Below are positions 44,563 through 58,002 of a DNA stretch of 64,000 nt, piece after piece. The stretch is taken from positions 2,170,001-2,234,000 of the forward strand of contig JAVHJL010000003.1 in the NCBI GenBank assembly GCA_036971715.1, written 5' to 3'. This DNA is from Arthrobotrys musiformis (lineage: Eukaryota; Ascomycota; Orbiliomycetes; Orbiliales; Orbiliaceae). The notes under the pieces are model-generated. The model was not told where the DNA came from. It made no database searches and saw only the letters and a program-made list of their open reading frames with translations. Made by a program: the position numbers and the translations under genes. Each line of letters starts with the position of its first letter. Positions within the stretch are counted from its first letter, which is position 1.

Positions 44563-47500
44563 TCACTCCTTCTTATCTTCCTCGTCGGCCTTCCCCTTCA
44601 AAAGCATCTGTCTGAACTCCGCATTCGTCTTGGGCTTCACATCCCCTTCTTTCTTCTCCTCGACCTCCTCCCTTCTTACCGAAGAGCGGAACCCTAACCC
44701 AACACGGGTCTTTCCCCTCACGGCGACACCGGGTCGATGGACCCTGACGGGAGCAAGGCTAGTCGCCGCGGTAGTCTTCTGACTCTCATCCTTCTTCTTC
44801 GAGAATGGGTTCAATCCAGGCTTCGCCTTCTTCTCCTCCCTGGTCTTGAGCATATCATACCGCGTCCCGAAAGAAATAGCCCGCCCATCAATCTCGTGCC
44901 CGTCCAGAGCAAGCATAGCCTTCCCGGCATCCTTGACCTCAACGTATTCAACAACGGCCGCTTGATGGTTCAACTGCAGCTGCACTTTGTGCAGAGCACC
45001 GTACTTCTCAAACACCGCTCGAATCTTGCTATCGTTCACAGTATCCGCAATGTTCAATACATATAGCGTCTTCTGTTTGATAGCATCGATGTCAGGTACA
45101 TCCGGCAGCTCCGAGGCGGTGGTCGACATTGGCGACCCTGCAACCTCGGGCGAACCGGCAGCGCCGTTCGGGAACTTCGCCTGTGTCCTCCCAGAAGACT
45201 TCTTGCTCGCTGCAGCTCCACCTTGTGGATCACTGATAACTACAAGTAGTTTGCGAGATTTGAACTTCTGTTCGTGCAGCTCAAGAGACGCTTTCGCCGA
45301 CTCCGCGGTTTCGAAGTCAAGAAATCCGTATCCGGAGTGGCCGCCTCTGCCTTTGCTAATCAACCGAACGGACTTTATGGTGCCGTACTTGCTGAAAAGC
45401 TCTCTGACTTCGTCTTCGGTTGCTGCGTAGTCGATATTCCGAACAAACACCTCACGCCCCTCGTAGCTATAACTACTGTTAGTAGTAATCCTTTGCAAGA
45501 GTCAGTAGGGGATACTTACACAGCACCGGACCTCTCCTGTTTCACATTCGGATCGGAGAGCTTGGAAACAAGCTTAAACCCCTCGACATCCTTCCCATTC
45601 ATCTCGGTTGCCTTCGCCGCATCTTCAGATGCATCAAATTGGACATAGCAAAACCTACGATGGTTGTTGTACTTGAGACTCGGGAACCTAACCTCCAGGA
45701 TGGATCCGCACTCTTTGAAGAGTTCACGGATCCACTGTTCGTCTGCCGTGGGTGGGAAGTTGGTAACGTATACAGTCGTGTTGAATCCAAGCTGTACAGT
45801 AATCTCACGTCCATGCAACTTCTTCTTGTCGCGGGTTTGGGCTGCTAGTACATCTGCCGCATTCTGGAACTCGACGCTCGCAGTGGCAGAGTTGTCGTCG
45901 GCCTCGACCATGGTAAACGCATTGATCGTTCCGCACTAAACAAAAAAACCAAATTAGCCAAATCCAATATTGGTTGAGGGAAAATGGCAACTTACGTCCT
46001 TGAAGAACTTCCTCACGGTAAGCTCATCAACATCAGGAGGAAGATTCTTCGCGAAGACGGTCAACTTCTCCCGGTCCCGAGTATTCTCCTTCTCCTTCTC
46101 AGCAGAGGCAGCCTCGCCGTTCTGGGCAGCCTCCGCCGGCTCAGTTTCCTCAGATACAGGAGGTATCGACCCAACATCTATATCTTCACTAGCTCTAGCC
46201 TTCTTATGGGGTAGCTCATCGTCCTCCTCGACATTGGTGCTTCTCCGACGTTTTCCTTTAACGTCGAAACCCGCGGGTGCAGCAGCCGCCTGCGCTTGAG
46301 CGACCTGTCCGGCCTCATGAGCTTCCTGCTGACGCCTCCGAGCGACCTGTTTCCGAAGCCGTCGGATCTCCATCATAGCACCCTCAATAGCCGCCCCCTC
46401 TCCGTGTTCTTCTATCTGATTATGATAGACATCAATGATCTTTTCCGGCCAGTCCAGCGTCTCCCAGTATGTAACAGCCCTCTTCAAGACTGCCACAGCA
46501 CCAGAATTACCGTGATTCCGGAAAGCCCATCCGTAATAACGAAGCCAGAATTCGTATTGGCCGGAACGACCAGTCTCCTCGTCTTTCTCAAGATCTTGCC
46601 ACACCTTCTCAGCTTCTTCAAGATCCCCTGTCTCCGTAAGGAATGCTACCAAAAGCCGGGCGATACGGTAATCCTTGTCTACGCCTGTGGGACCGAATTC
46701 GGAAAGAGCAGAGCGAAGACCAAACTCTGCAATGTCGAAACTGTCGCTATCCTCAGCTCCCTTTGCGACACCTCTCCGTTTCAGTACCCCACACCAGGCC
46801 AAGTTTACCTTGAAGTCTTCCTCCTTTTCATTCATCAATCGCGATGTTGTTGCCTGGTGTTTGATCCGCTCGATTGACTCAAGCGGCTGATCCCGGACAT
46901 CGAATGCCAGAATTCGGTGACTCCATAATGTTCCAGACCATTGACAATGAGCGGTAGCCTGCTCCAGGAGCGGCAAAACTGCAGGATCTGACCCCTTCTT
47001 TTCCAGCATGAAGCAAACGTACTCCTCCCATGCAGCGCTATCTGTAGGATATCGTAGAACACATCGCTCATAAAGAGCCTTGCCCAAATCTGCATTGCCC
47101 TTGCTGCTCTCCCACTCTAGATACTCGGACCAAACCTGGCCTTCGTCGTCTTGGCCATAGCTGTTGCGAAGACGGTATTCGAACCTTTGTCGGCGTTCGA
47201 GCTCCCCCTTCGCTTTCTGATAGATCTTGTTCCCGGCCTGCATCGTAGTTTCATAGTCGGAATGCGGTAGGTGAGCCGAAACAAAACTGCTGTATGCCGA
47301 GAACGTCGAATCAATGTCTTGGTGGGGAATCTGCAGGCGATCGAGATAGAGCCGTTGGATCTTTTCAATCTTGGATTGCGAGCCACTAATAAAAACCCGC
47401 TTATATTAGCAATAACGCTAACATATATGATAGGGAGGATACTCACGGCGGCATCGCCTTCAACTGAAGAAGTTGAAGCTCAGAGTACTTGTTCCAAATC

Positions 47501-49261
47501 TCATGACTCTACAAAATTAAGTCAGCAATCATCCACAGAACAAAATTTAAGATTTTAACTCACCCTCGGAATGTTGTACATTGTATCCCCAACCGCTTTC
47601 GAGAGAACTAAGTTCACTAGCTCAAAATTGAAAGTCTCCGCCCACCCTTCATCATCTCCGCCCTCAGCATCAGCTCTCCGGTGTGCTTCCCTCCACGTTC
47701 GTAGAATGAACTTCACATATCCCTTCCACAGCGTCACACTCCCGGCCTCATGAACCACACTCTTTGCCCATAACTCCATAGCCCCAACTTTCCCCAGAAT
47801 ATCATCCACATGAACCGCCTCATCGTGCAGCCACTCCACCCACATATCCTCAGACAGCGGATAAATACTCAACATCCTCACGCGCTCCTCGTTCAGCCGT
47901 TCCTTAAATTCGTAGTCCTGGCTGAACTTCGACGCCACAAATCCACGCCTCAGCAAGGCAATACACTCCACACTGTCGTTGTACGAAGGCGGTGCATCCG
48001 CCGCGTCTGCTTCCTCCCTTAAATGCGCACGATCCAACTTCTCAATCAAATCGGCCAATCTCTCAACCTCGACCTCCCCAAGCGGTTGTGTCGATTCGTC
48101 ATCTTCGTCCATTTCCATATCCTCGTCCTCGTCATCGAAGAATAGCTCGGGACTCGCGTCCTTGGGCGATGGTGTTGGTTCCGGAGCGGCCATTTCCACG
48201 CTAGCACTGGATTTTGTTCGAGAAACACGTCTAGATGAGGATCCTTGCTCGGCTCTTGCACGTTCTTCGTCAATTGTTACCATAGACGCCGTAGATCCGG
48301 TTCTAGAAATCGGTCCACGTTCGCTGCTGAAGGATGGTATTCTACCCTGTGTCACCTGCTGTTGCGGCGGCGGCGGAGGATGAGGCGAAGCTGTTGCTGT
48401 GGTATGTGGCGTCGATGTTGAAATCTGGGTAGTTGCCAGAGGAGAAGGAGCGAAGGTTGGATTATCGAGATAACTTAAAGAATGGTGTCGTGCCGGAGCT
48501 GGAGGAGAAACAACCTTCTCTGTTACAGTTGGCAATGACTCCCTTCTGACATCTGGGTGGGACGTGTAGTATGATGACTGTTGGGATTGAGATTTCCTCG
48601 AGTGTAGGAGTGCTGAGGAAGAATGCGACCGGATTTCACCTAATGATGGTCGATGAGGCTGCTGCTGCTGCTGTTGTTGATGCTGAGGTTGATGCTGAGG
48701 TTGATGCTGCTGTTGATGCTGAGGTTGATGCTGCTGTTGATGCTGAGGTTGATGCTGCTGTTGGTGGTATAGATGTTGATGCTGCTGATGCTGAGGTGGT
48801 AGGTCTTGGTGTGGATTGTGGGAATGAGTGTAGAGAGGAGCAGGAACTGGAGGAGAGTGCGACTGAGGGGCAGGGATGTGGTGATGATAGGGTTGCTGCT
48901 GATTATGGCTATTATGACTACTATGTTGTTGATGACTGTGATAACTATGATGGTGAGGATGATGCTGCTGCTGCTGCTGTTGCTGATGATGATGGGAATT
49001 ATGGTATGACTGGTGATAGGAAGAGGAAGAGGAAGGTGAAGGCGACGGCTGAGACTCCCGGCGCGTGATGGAGGAAGATGAGGAGTAGTTCTGGGGTTGA
49101 TGGGGGAGATGGTGGTGGGGATGAGGATGGGGATGAGGATGGGGATGGGGATGGTGCTGGTGGCTGGCTCCAGTGCTAGTGCCGGTGCTTGGGGAATTGG
49201 TTGGAGAGGCCGTTCCCGGTGTTGGCGTCGTGGTCGGGGATAAGAGGGCGCTGATATCCAT
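44563..49261 (-). CDS. PRP24: PRP24/SART3-type U4/U6 snRNP recycling factor
   Basis: Five exons (minus strand) give 1,489 residues: 49261-47564, 47508-47447, 47385-45996, 45935-45520 and 45466-44563. The ATG at 49261 (MDISALLSP) is the first in frame; a GTG at 49279 is not needed. The order is: a His/Gln/Pro/Ser-rich disordered N-terminus of about 250 residues, acidic and Ser-rich linkers, HAT repeats through exons 1-3 (YSELQLLQLKAMPP across one splice; DEGQVWSEYLEWESSKGNAD), then four RRMs (LTVFAKNLPP; TVYVTNFPPTADEQWIRELF; EVFVRNIDYAATEDEVRELF; TLYVLNIADTVNDSKIRAVF). The C-terminal motif TNAEFRQMLLKGK matches the LSm2-8-binding tail of PRP24/SART3. The protein anneals U4 and U6 snRNAs after splicing. 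The combination of HAT repeats with four RRMs and the LSm tail makes the call secure. Confidence 0.93.
48661..48765. repeat. In-frame 24-bp minisatellite / CTG-rich repeat in PRP24
   Basis: Units like GTTGATGCTGCTGTTGATGC plus TGAG recur about three to four times, flanked by CTG triplets. Read on the minus strand they encode HQPQHQQQ-type repeats. Confidence 0.9.
49111..49163. repeat. In-frame GGGGATGAGGAT repeat in PRP24
   Basis: Repeated GGGGATGAGGAT/GGGGAT units, encoding alternating His-Pro on the minus strand. Confidence 0.85.
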
Positions 49262-52200
49262 CTTGAAGCCCGCGAACACGAAACGAACAGAAAATTAAAT
49301 ATAGAAAAGGGAGATAAGAAGGAAGACGATGAGGGAGAGGAAGGAAGAGGGAAAGAGAGAGAGGAGAGGAGAGGAAGATGGTTCTAGATGCCTGTGTCTG
49401 GCAGTTCTGTGATATCAGTTAGTCAGTCAGTCAGTCAGAAGCAGGTCTTTTCCTTCGAAAGCACAACCACAACCATCAACTACAACCAAATCATCAACAT
49501 CAACATTTAACAGGCTCCACAAATAGACAGACAGGCAGATGGAAGCTAGTTCGACGGCATGCAAGTAAGTCCGTCCAGTTCTTTCCATGCAAAGACAGAA
49601 AGATCCCTGCTAAGAAATTTCAAGGCCAAAAAAAAAAAAAAGAGTGAACGAACGAACAACAGCTAAGACAAAACGAGACCGATGACAACAGACAAGGCCC
49701 GAGAAAAAGAAATTTCTGAACCAGATCGTGAACGAGCCGTGAGATCGGGACGTAGCTTCCGAGAAAAGAGCATTTACCTTGCATCCAAGTTCGCATGCTA
49801 CTCTTGCTACCTCTGCCACATCCAGAAAAAACATATATCTAAACTTCCTTCTCGAAAAAAAGTATCAAAAAGTATAATTCTTTTGCAGCTTCAGATGACG
49901 GGACCCTATTCCTTTCCAATGCTTCCAAACAATTGGCCAAAGGAAAGGAAAGGAAAAGGAAATCCCGCGAACCGAAATAAGGGATTGACTGATAATGAGA
50001 GGGAGAATGGAGCGACCGAAAAGCGAAAAAAAAAAAAGGACGAATGAATGAATGGAAAGCTGCAGCTGCCGTGAACGCGGTCGCTAATTTCGCTCGGGTC
50101 GATCTTCATGCCCGCTTACTCGATTCCGCCGTGTGCCCAAACGTTCCCCGGCGCCTCTTTCGCCTTCTAGCCCTTGGCCTTTTAAAAGCAGCCTTTTGTT
50201 CTCCTTCGAATCGCCTGGGCGGATTTGACCCAAATCAAATCCAGGCTCTCCTAGATCTTCAGAGCGGGGAAAGAGAGAAGAGAAGGGAGAGAAAACGATC
50301 GATCGAACGGGAGAAAGCGGGCGTGAGTTTCGGCCGCATTTCCAGCATTCTAGAACAAGGCCCAGGCGCCTTCGGACTGCAGCAGCCAGATGTCTAGCGG
50401 GGATGAAAAACCAATGGACGTTCACGGCAAGGAACCAACCAACAGCTCGGGACCGTTGGCCGGGAACAATGATTCTCGCGAGCTTAAACTGACATTCTGT
50501 CTCTCACTCTAATTCTGTCTCTGGGAGATAATACGAAAGAAAGAAACTTCACACCCCCATTGTTGAAATGAAGACGTCACTTTCTTTCGGAAAATAAAAG
50601 GAAATTTCGAAGCAACAGAATAAGAATAAACCCGATAGCAGAAGAACTATTGACGGGCTGTCGCCGACTGAGATCACAGCTTCTGATCAGGTGGTTGTGG
50701 CCATGCATGGCAAGGGGGAGGGGGAGGGGGCAGAAATCGTGCATGCATCGTGGTTTGTGATTCAACAGGAATCTGCCGTTATAGCAAATACAAACTTCCA
50801 CTTACCCTTCTATGATATCAGTATCCTTATATCAGCGAGGTATCCACCACAATTACAGAATACCCTCAGACGATCTCCAACCGAAGAAGCTTTCGTGTTT
50901 AAAAAAGAGATGCGAAATAGCGTCGTCCGTTCGTTGTCGATGGATGAATAACTCCTCGATCTCTCGCCAAGTCGGTACACCGGACGTCGGTATGTCAGGC
51001 AGGTACTTCTTTTTTCCGGTATGTAACACCACCTCTTGTGAGCGGATTATATTCGTATCTTCGTTGCACAAAGTACCACTTTGTGTTTCGTGAACCAAAA
51101 AAAAGCCAAATACCGACCAGGCGCTCTTCAACGATGAATAAAAAAATATCGTCGCAAGAAATGTCGAAAGATAACAAAAAAAGAGGACGCTGCAAGCGTC
51201 TCAGAACGGTGATAAAGCGGGAACGGGAAAGGCACGCCTATATAAGAACACAGTGGTGAGCCCCAGTAAGAAGCGAATATTGGTACCCGCTGCAAGTCTC
51301 AAAAAAAAAAGGACGAAAGGGAACGAGGTTGAAAAAAAAAAAAAAAAAGTGACGAGGTTGCATTTGCATTGGCTGCTCGCGCCAATTGGTGGTGACAGTT
51401 GCCAGCCTTAAAGAACCCTTTAGGATGGTATGATATAATCGCACATGGCAGGGCTCCACCGGAGTTTATATAGCGCTGTGGAGTACTTACGATCTTGCTA
51501 TTACCTTCCCTCACTCTCCTTTCCCTCGATTCTGAATGATTTGGAAATGTGGTCTTCTTTTCAAGAAGATATTAACTCGAAATTATGATAACGGGATCCC
51601 TAGCCACAGAAGAAGCACCAGCAATATGGTTAATATCTCAGCTTCATTAACCAATATGAAATAAATGCATGTGCGCAACCGCGCCCATCCAACAGAAAAA
51701 AATGAGGCTAGTACGATAGTACCAAAAAAGAAAAAAAGAAAAACAAGTGCCTGCTGCGTATGCAATGGGGATATCATGTACCTACCTAGTGAACTAGCCC
51801 GTCGCTGTCAAATCTCTCCCCTCCAAAACCTCAAGTCGTAAAGACAGAGGCAAAGGCGGTCCCGTGCGCGAGGGAAAAAACGAAGCTAGGTATCAGCTAT
51901 GCAGAAGCGACAGCCTAGTTCTCTAGTCTGCCCCTCAGTAAATCCCGCTCAACAGGATCCAGCGAATTCAAGTACTGGTATTCGGGTCCAAAACGTGCTT
52001 GATGGCTTTCGCTTGTCAGTTTTAGCCATGAAATTTAGGGAAAGAACGTGCGCCCGCAAAAGGATAGCCAAAAAGAAGCGATGTCTCCCAAGCCCAAAAA
52101 ACCACAATCTCAATAGTCAAATCAATCAAACTGTGAAATAACACAGTAAAATGATATAACAAAAGAGAATTGGATAAAATGCCGAAGGAGTATCGTTAAA

Positions 52201-55200
52201 GAGAGCTCCGAAGCAAATCCAAGCAAGGGGACCCTCTTCTGCGAACTTCTGTTGGAAAATAAAGCCAGTTACCAGGCTTAACCAAAACGGTCAAATCAAA
52301 TGGGGAAAATGCGAACTTGATAACGAGCAGGACTGACTGTGTAATTTGCGGTTGCAGCGGTGGATGCCAGCTAGTCCCTTGATCATGATCTCGAACTAGT
52401 CAAAAAAAACTGCACGAGCCCAAGCAAGATAACTAACAGGTAATATATACTCCAGCTTCAACAATGCAAAGGACCGTCCTGAAAGACGCCAGCCAAAAAG
52501 CCGGATCCCAGTCAAACGGTCACAACCAGCGCGCAATGCCCACTCGCACTTCGTCAGCATCATGACCACCACCACAACCACACCATCAGCATGCGCAAAG
52601 CAAAGCAAGAAAAAAAAAAAGAGCACAGTCACAGACAATGCGCCGCACGTGTTGCAAGGAGTACCCCGAATTTTCTAAATAAAATCCATTACCAAACCCG
52701 GTAATAGCGAAAATTTATTTTCTCCCTCCTGAAATGCACCATTTAGGAAAGAAACCTCTGCAATGAGAACCCTCCACCCGAAGAAGAAGTGGGTAATCGG
52801 TGAACCAGGCTAGGGTGGGACCCGCTACAGTGGCTGATGCTTCATGCGATTATGCGGAAAAAAACCAGCTTTCGACATCCATGGACCCAAAAACATGACG
52901 CAGACCTCGACCAGGCCGCGCTGAGCTGGCCAGAATCAGGCAGGCCGATTGACGGGTCCCATGGATCCACATGTGCACACTCGAGCCGCTGACTTTCGCC
53001 GTTCGGAGGAACACCGTTTTTTTATAAGACAAGGAAAAGTAAATCTTACCTGGATTAACCGTGGGTGGGTCGAGATAGGATGCTGAAAGGCGGAATCCCC
53101 AATACCTCGATGTTAATTGAGACCTGAGTCCAGATCCCAAGGAAGAAATAGATCGTAGCGGCCAGAACGTATAGATTTATCGTCTGGATGCGCCTTGCAG
53201 ATTATGATACCAATCCAGTATCACAATCCGATGAAGCCTATATCGGTTTGTTCCGGCTACTCCTATGGCAGACAGAGAGGTGAGAAATATGATATCAATG
53301 CATCCCATATCAACTTTATTCACTCAATTGATCTTCTCCTCGAGAAAGCAATGCAAAATTTAGAAGTTGGTTTATATCTCACCTTTTAGCTAGCTCAATA
53401 GGAAGTTAGATAGATATCATCGAGCCACAGCCATTCTCCGACTTGTCAACTGTATATGCGTATAACTGGGAGTAACTGATGAATCGCAAGGGGAAGTTAT
53501 AACTTAGTCACCGTAGTATATAGCATATAGCGTATGATATACTGTGGAGCTATATAGCATACATCAACCAAGGTAAGCCAAAGGTTAAAAGGGAGATCTT
53601 AAGATATAATCCAGCAGTGATAATCAGACAAGGATACACTTGCGCTATCCCCACTGGACAATATAGCTGTATACAGACCGAGGGACTCGACAACTGAACC
53701 ACCTTTTCTCGGAGCGATTTTCAAAAAGAACAAGAGAACATGCAAATAATAAGGGTAGCGGGTATATAGTAGTAAAGGGGTCTCAGACGATCCTAACAAA
53801 AAGCTTACGTCAATTGCAAACTCGCCGGTGAGAAGTGGCTGCGATTCTCCATTCCGTGTCGACATGTCAAATCTGGACTTCCTCCCGCAGGGTTTTTATA
53901 AAACAGCCAACAGCTCTCTCCAGACCGATGTCCTTCAATCACCGAAAAAACAAAAAAATGATTCATGGATTCAGCAACAATGCGAAGAGAACAATGGGCC
54001 CAGCTATCGCCAGCTAATTGTATTATATTACATGTATGCACATGTCATATAACAGCATGCGCTCGAATACGGCGTGTATGTATCATCATATCACGACGAA
54101 AAGAGAAATCAAAAACAAAGTCTCAACTCGAACTCGGGACTTATCCTTTTTCTCACCACCTCGATCAGAAGATACCATGTATCCAAGATATCTACACATG
54201 TACATGATGCACACCATTGTTTCCGAACCCTCGAAAAAACTAAGACAATGTCTAGCATCGATATCCCTCTCTTTTCCCTTCCTTACTTTTTCTCCCCAAG
54301 CTTCCGTGCATCTGTGGCTGCGAACAAACCCCTCTATAGGTCATAATCCCCAAAGCCTCAAGAAGCCGGCGCCAGAAGTCAGAAGAACAAACCCGCCAGT
54401 CCCCGAACTACCTAATTACCATATCAAAAAGCACTCCAAAAAACGTTTACAAACGTTGCAATTCCATTAGCAAACACGTGCAGCTCCCGTCGAAGCCATC
54501 CAAGCCTCCAAAACGCCGCTAACTTTCACGCTACGAAAACGTGTAGAAGAAAAAAACGCCTCCCCGAGGAAACATGCAAAACAGGTACTAGTCGATAGCT
54601 TTTTAACTCCCCGAAATGCACAGATATACTATATATACTTACCATACACACCTGGATTTCTAACGTAACATGTTAACAGACGTAACTAACAAGCAACATA
54701 TAACGCCCCATGCATGAACGAGAGGGAGAAAAAACTTCCATACATTAGTGTCAAAAAAACAATGATGTCGCTGCCAGCCTAGCTCTCTCCAAACCAAAAC
54801 GCCCAACGCCACGCCACTGTTGATGCAGGGTCCTTCGAAAGAAGAGCAATAGTCGGGCAGTTCTGACCGATGCCCATTGGTATGCCCCTTCGCCAAATTT
54901 GCAAAGAATACTCCACGAAACATCGTGGATTTTCTCTAGGCACCTCTCGAAGAACAAAACAACCCAGAGGATTGTGACATTTTGGGTGTGCGAGTCTAGA
55001 CCGTTGATTGGATCGGGGACCCGATTCGATGCATCGATGCCATAGACATGACATGGATCTAGCCTTGCGAGTGCGAGGGACCTGTCCACCCTTCCAAAAA
55101 ACGTGATCCCATACCACTTCACTTCACTTCATATGATCATACTTCACAGGGAAGAAGAAAAGTCAAAGGACTTCATCGAAACAACGCTACCACCAACCAT

Positions 55201-56951
55201 GTCAATACGAAAGGACAGGTATTTTTTCTCCCATCTATCCCCGATTCCAGTAATATCTCCAGACAAATAAAAAAGAAAAGAAAGAAACCAAAAATCACAG
55301 CTCTTGCCAGGGATCATACTCGTATTCGATGAACTTTACAACTGAAAATGAGATGTCGTTCGCGGTATCTGGCCAACCAAACAATAACGGCTTTAACCCG
55401 CAGAGGCTGAAAGATCTGAAACCTCCCAACCGCGATAGACAACTTGCCACCATATCGCATATCCAAACCCCATATGCTCGCTCATAGACATCTATTACAA
55501 AAGAAAACCCCGAAACAAGAAAAATACCGAGTCCCTCGGAAAAAGCCAAAAGACCGGCCTGCCTAAAACAAACGCACACCCTTCGCTTCGACGCATGTTT
55601 CCCAGTTCTAACAAAACCTTAGCTTAGCGGCGCTGGAAGCGACCTACACAGATGCATGTCGCAGCTAACAGCATCCAGTGTGGGAGTGCCGGAATGAAGC
55701 CCGAAAAATATGGCTTTTTTACACCACTAAGCCTATCCAGTTAGCCGATATCTCGACTAGTTTACTAACGAGTTTAGCCTACGCCAGCCAATGCATCATC
55801 TTGCATTTCATATTTCCTTCACAGAAATTGTCCCCAGACTAAGAGCTTGTAGTTAGTTGACATCAACTAAAACGACAAGTCTGAGGCGCTCCGGGGTCCA
55901 AAATCCGCACGAATAAAACATGAACTTCAAAGCCAGGACCCTCGACAATAAAAACAGCTTCGCAATCTGACTAGAATAAAAAAGGGTTCCACTCAAACCA
56001 CGTGTGATCACGAAATTACATTCATCTCAATCAACAGACCATCACAAAATCGCAGTGCAGCGGGATTTACCGCCCCTCATCCATCGCCATGCATGCGTCA
56101 CCAAAAAAAAGGAGAATCTCCGCTTTTCCAGAAGCCTGCCAAAAACAGTAAAGGGAAATCCCCATTATTGTCTGGTGGCTTGCAAAAAAACCACGATTAA
56201 TTTATATTGATTAATTGCGAATGTTATACCTGCACACCACCTTCAGGTCCCTTGCCTCTATCAGCGCCTGGATTCGAGGCTACTTAAGTCCCCTATCTAC
56301 AGTCCATGCAAAGGCATGCAATTGGATAAGATCGCACTTTCGTGACACGATAATCCGCACGTAAGCCCTCAGGGGTACATACATACACCCCTCTTCGCAA
56401 TTGAAGCAACTACATGTACTATCATATTCGGCGTCTTGGATTCCCCCACCGCTCAGCTACGGTGTCTTTTGAAGAAAAAAAATGTCTAAGATCTCCCGTG
56501 GAACGATGACATGACATGACATGACTGATGACCGCATAATCGAGTTCGATTCGAACTTCGGAAACCGAGGTTGACCTGCGGGATGGAATGTTTGGTATCG
56601 AGCGCGGTTCGGGCCTTGGTCGACGACCTGGAATCGATAGCTGCTCGCGTGCTCATTCCTATCACTATGCAATGGATGATATGATATTGCATACACGATA
56701 AGCAACTTCTCATCATTCAGCTGGACCAATACTGCCCTTAAACCCATATTTTAATTATTTTTGTTTTACCCTAAATTTTCTCTATTTTGCTTCGTTCACA
56801 TCGAATTTCGAGCCAAAGAAACAGCTTTCGCGCTTATGTGGTCACGTGACTCGCGGCAAACCAAAATTCTACCGAAACCTCCAAACTGCAACATCGAATC
56901 AATCTGATATCGACATCGCCATCGACATCGACACCATCAAAGCCGAATGTC
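49262..56951. other. 7.7 kb divergent region without a convincing gene
   Basis: It lies between the 5' ends of PRP24 (minus) and uL22m (plus). Frames of 60-150 codons occur but show no domain, and I could not assemble a spliced gene. Contents seen: an (AGTC)n run at 49420-49438, several poly-A and GA-rich stretches, a G-run cluster at 50714-50730, TATA boxes facing each other at 51239 (plus) and 51472 (minus), and an (ATGAC)n run near 56506-56525. Composition is not strongly AT-rich, unlike 38-41 kb. I looked for tRNA, 5S and spliceosomal snRNA signatures and found none. Confidence 0.55.
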
Positions 56952-57882
56952 ATGAAGGCCCCCATCCGGCTATCCCTCCCGCGGAGGCAGCCACGTTCGT
57001 CCTCCCCAATCCAATCCCAATTGACCAATCCTCCACTAACAAAAAACTCCAGTCCTAACCCTCCTAACCCCCCCACAAACCCGCACCTTCTTCGGCCTCT
57101 TCCGCCGCAAGAACCTCGAAGACTCCAAAGGCGTCCCCCTCTCCGTCGCCGAACTCCTCCAAAAACAACCAGAACTACCCCCCTCGACAGCCCAAGCCTC
57201 AAAACTAAAACGCGGCGACCTCTCCTCCTCCTCCATCTTCGAACAACAAGATGAATCCACCGCAGAATCCGAAGTCCCCTCCACCATCCTCTCCCGCCTC
57301 GGCGCCCAGAACCGAACCGCAATCCTGAAGGAATCCGGCCTATACCCTTCATCCCCAGGCTTCATGGCCAAACACCGCATCCGCGAAATAAAACGCCGCG
57401 GCCGTCTGCCCCCCTCCATCCAAAAACTCCAATCCGAAAAATCCCACCTCGTAAAATCCCACAACTTCAAAACCTCCCTCAAAAAACTCGGCCCCCTGGC
57501 CCGTCAGATCGCTGGAAAACCCCTGGAACACGCATTGGTCCAAATGCGCTACTCCCCCAAGAAGGCCGCGAAGGAAGTACTCAAACACCTCGTCCACGCT
57601 AAGAACGAGGCAATCTACACCAAGGGCTTCGACCCGGAGCAAACCTACATCTCCCAGGCCTGGGTGGGCAGGGGCACACCGGACCGCGAACCCCAGCCCC
57701 GCGCGAGGAGTAGGATCAATATCCTCGTCAGACCCTACACCTCCATCAGCGTCATCCTCAAGGAAAACAAAACCCTAGAACGCCTGGCGAAAGAAAAGGA
57801 GGAAAAGCGGCTACGCCAGAAAACATGGGTGCCGTTGGCCAACAGGCCCATCTACGGGCAGCACCAGTACTACCAGTGGTAG
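56952..57882 (+). CDS. MRPL22: Mitochondrial ribosomal protein uL22m
   Basis: Two exons, 56952-56994 and 57053-57882, give 290 residues. The 58-base intron has donor GTTCGT, branch CACTAAC and acceptor CTCCAG. Splicing joins a basic presequence (MKAPIRLSLPRRQPLLTLLT) to the body; without it the frame is closed by TAA. The uL22 domain includes HALVQMRYSPKKAAKEVLKH and ARSRINILVRPYTSISVILK, and the fungal C-terminal extension ends NRPIYGQHQYYQW. It lines the exit tunnel of the mitochondrial large subunit. It converges with the LMW-PTP gene, with 120 bases between stops. Confidence 0.92.
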
Positions 57883-58002
57883 TTCCAATTGTACATATAC
57901 CAAAATCCAACTGTATTGTAAATACACCATACCCAAAATCTACCCCGCCAACCAGAATGATATATATCAACGTGTGTAAACATAATAAGTAAAGGGGAAA
58001 GG

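Noticed and set aside
48571..49068. 165-codon ORF with Asp-Ala-Glu-Val repeats
   Set aside because: It is antisense to the PRP24 repeats and a product of the minisatellite.
49682..50047. 121-codon ORF in the gene-free region
   Set aside because: Lys/Glu-rich translation of purine-rich DNA with no domain and no splice partner.
57036..57482. Minus-strand 148-codon ORF
   Set aside because: Shadow of the GC-rich uL22m coding sequence.
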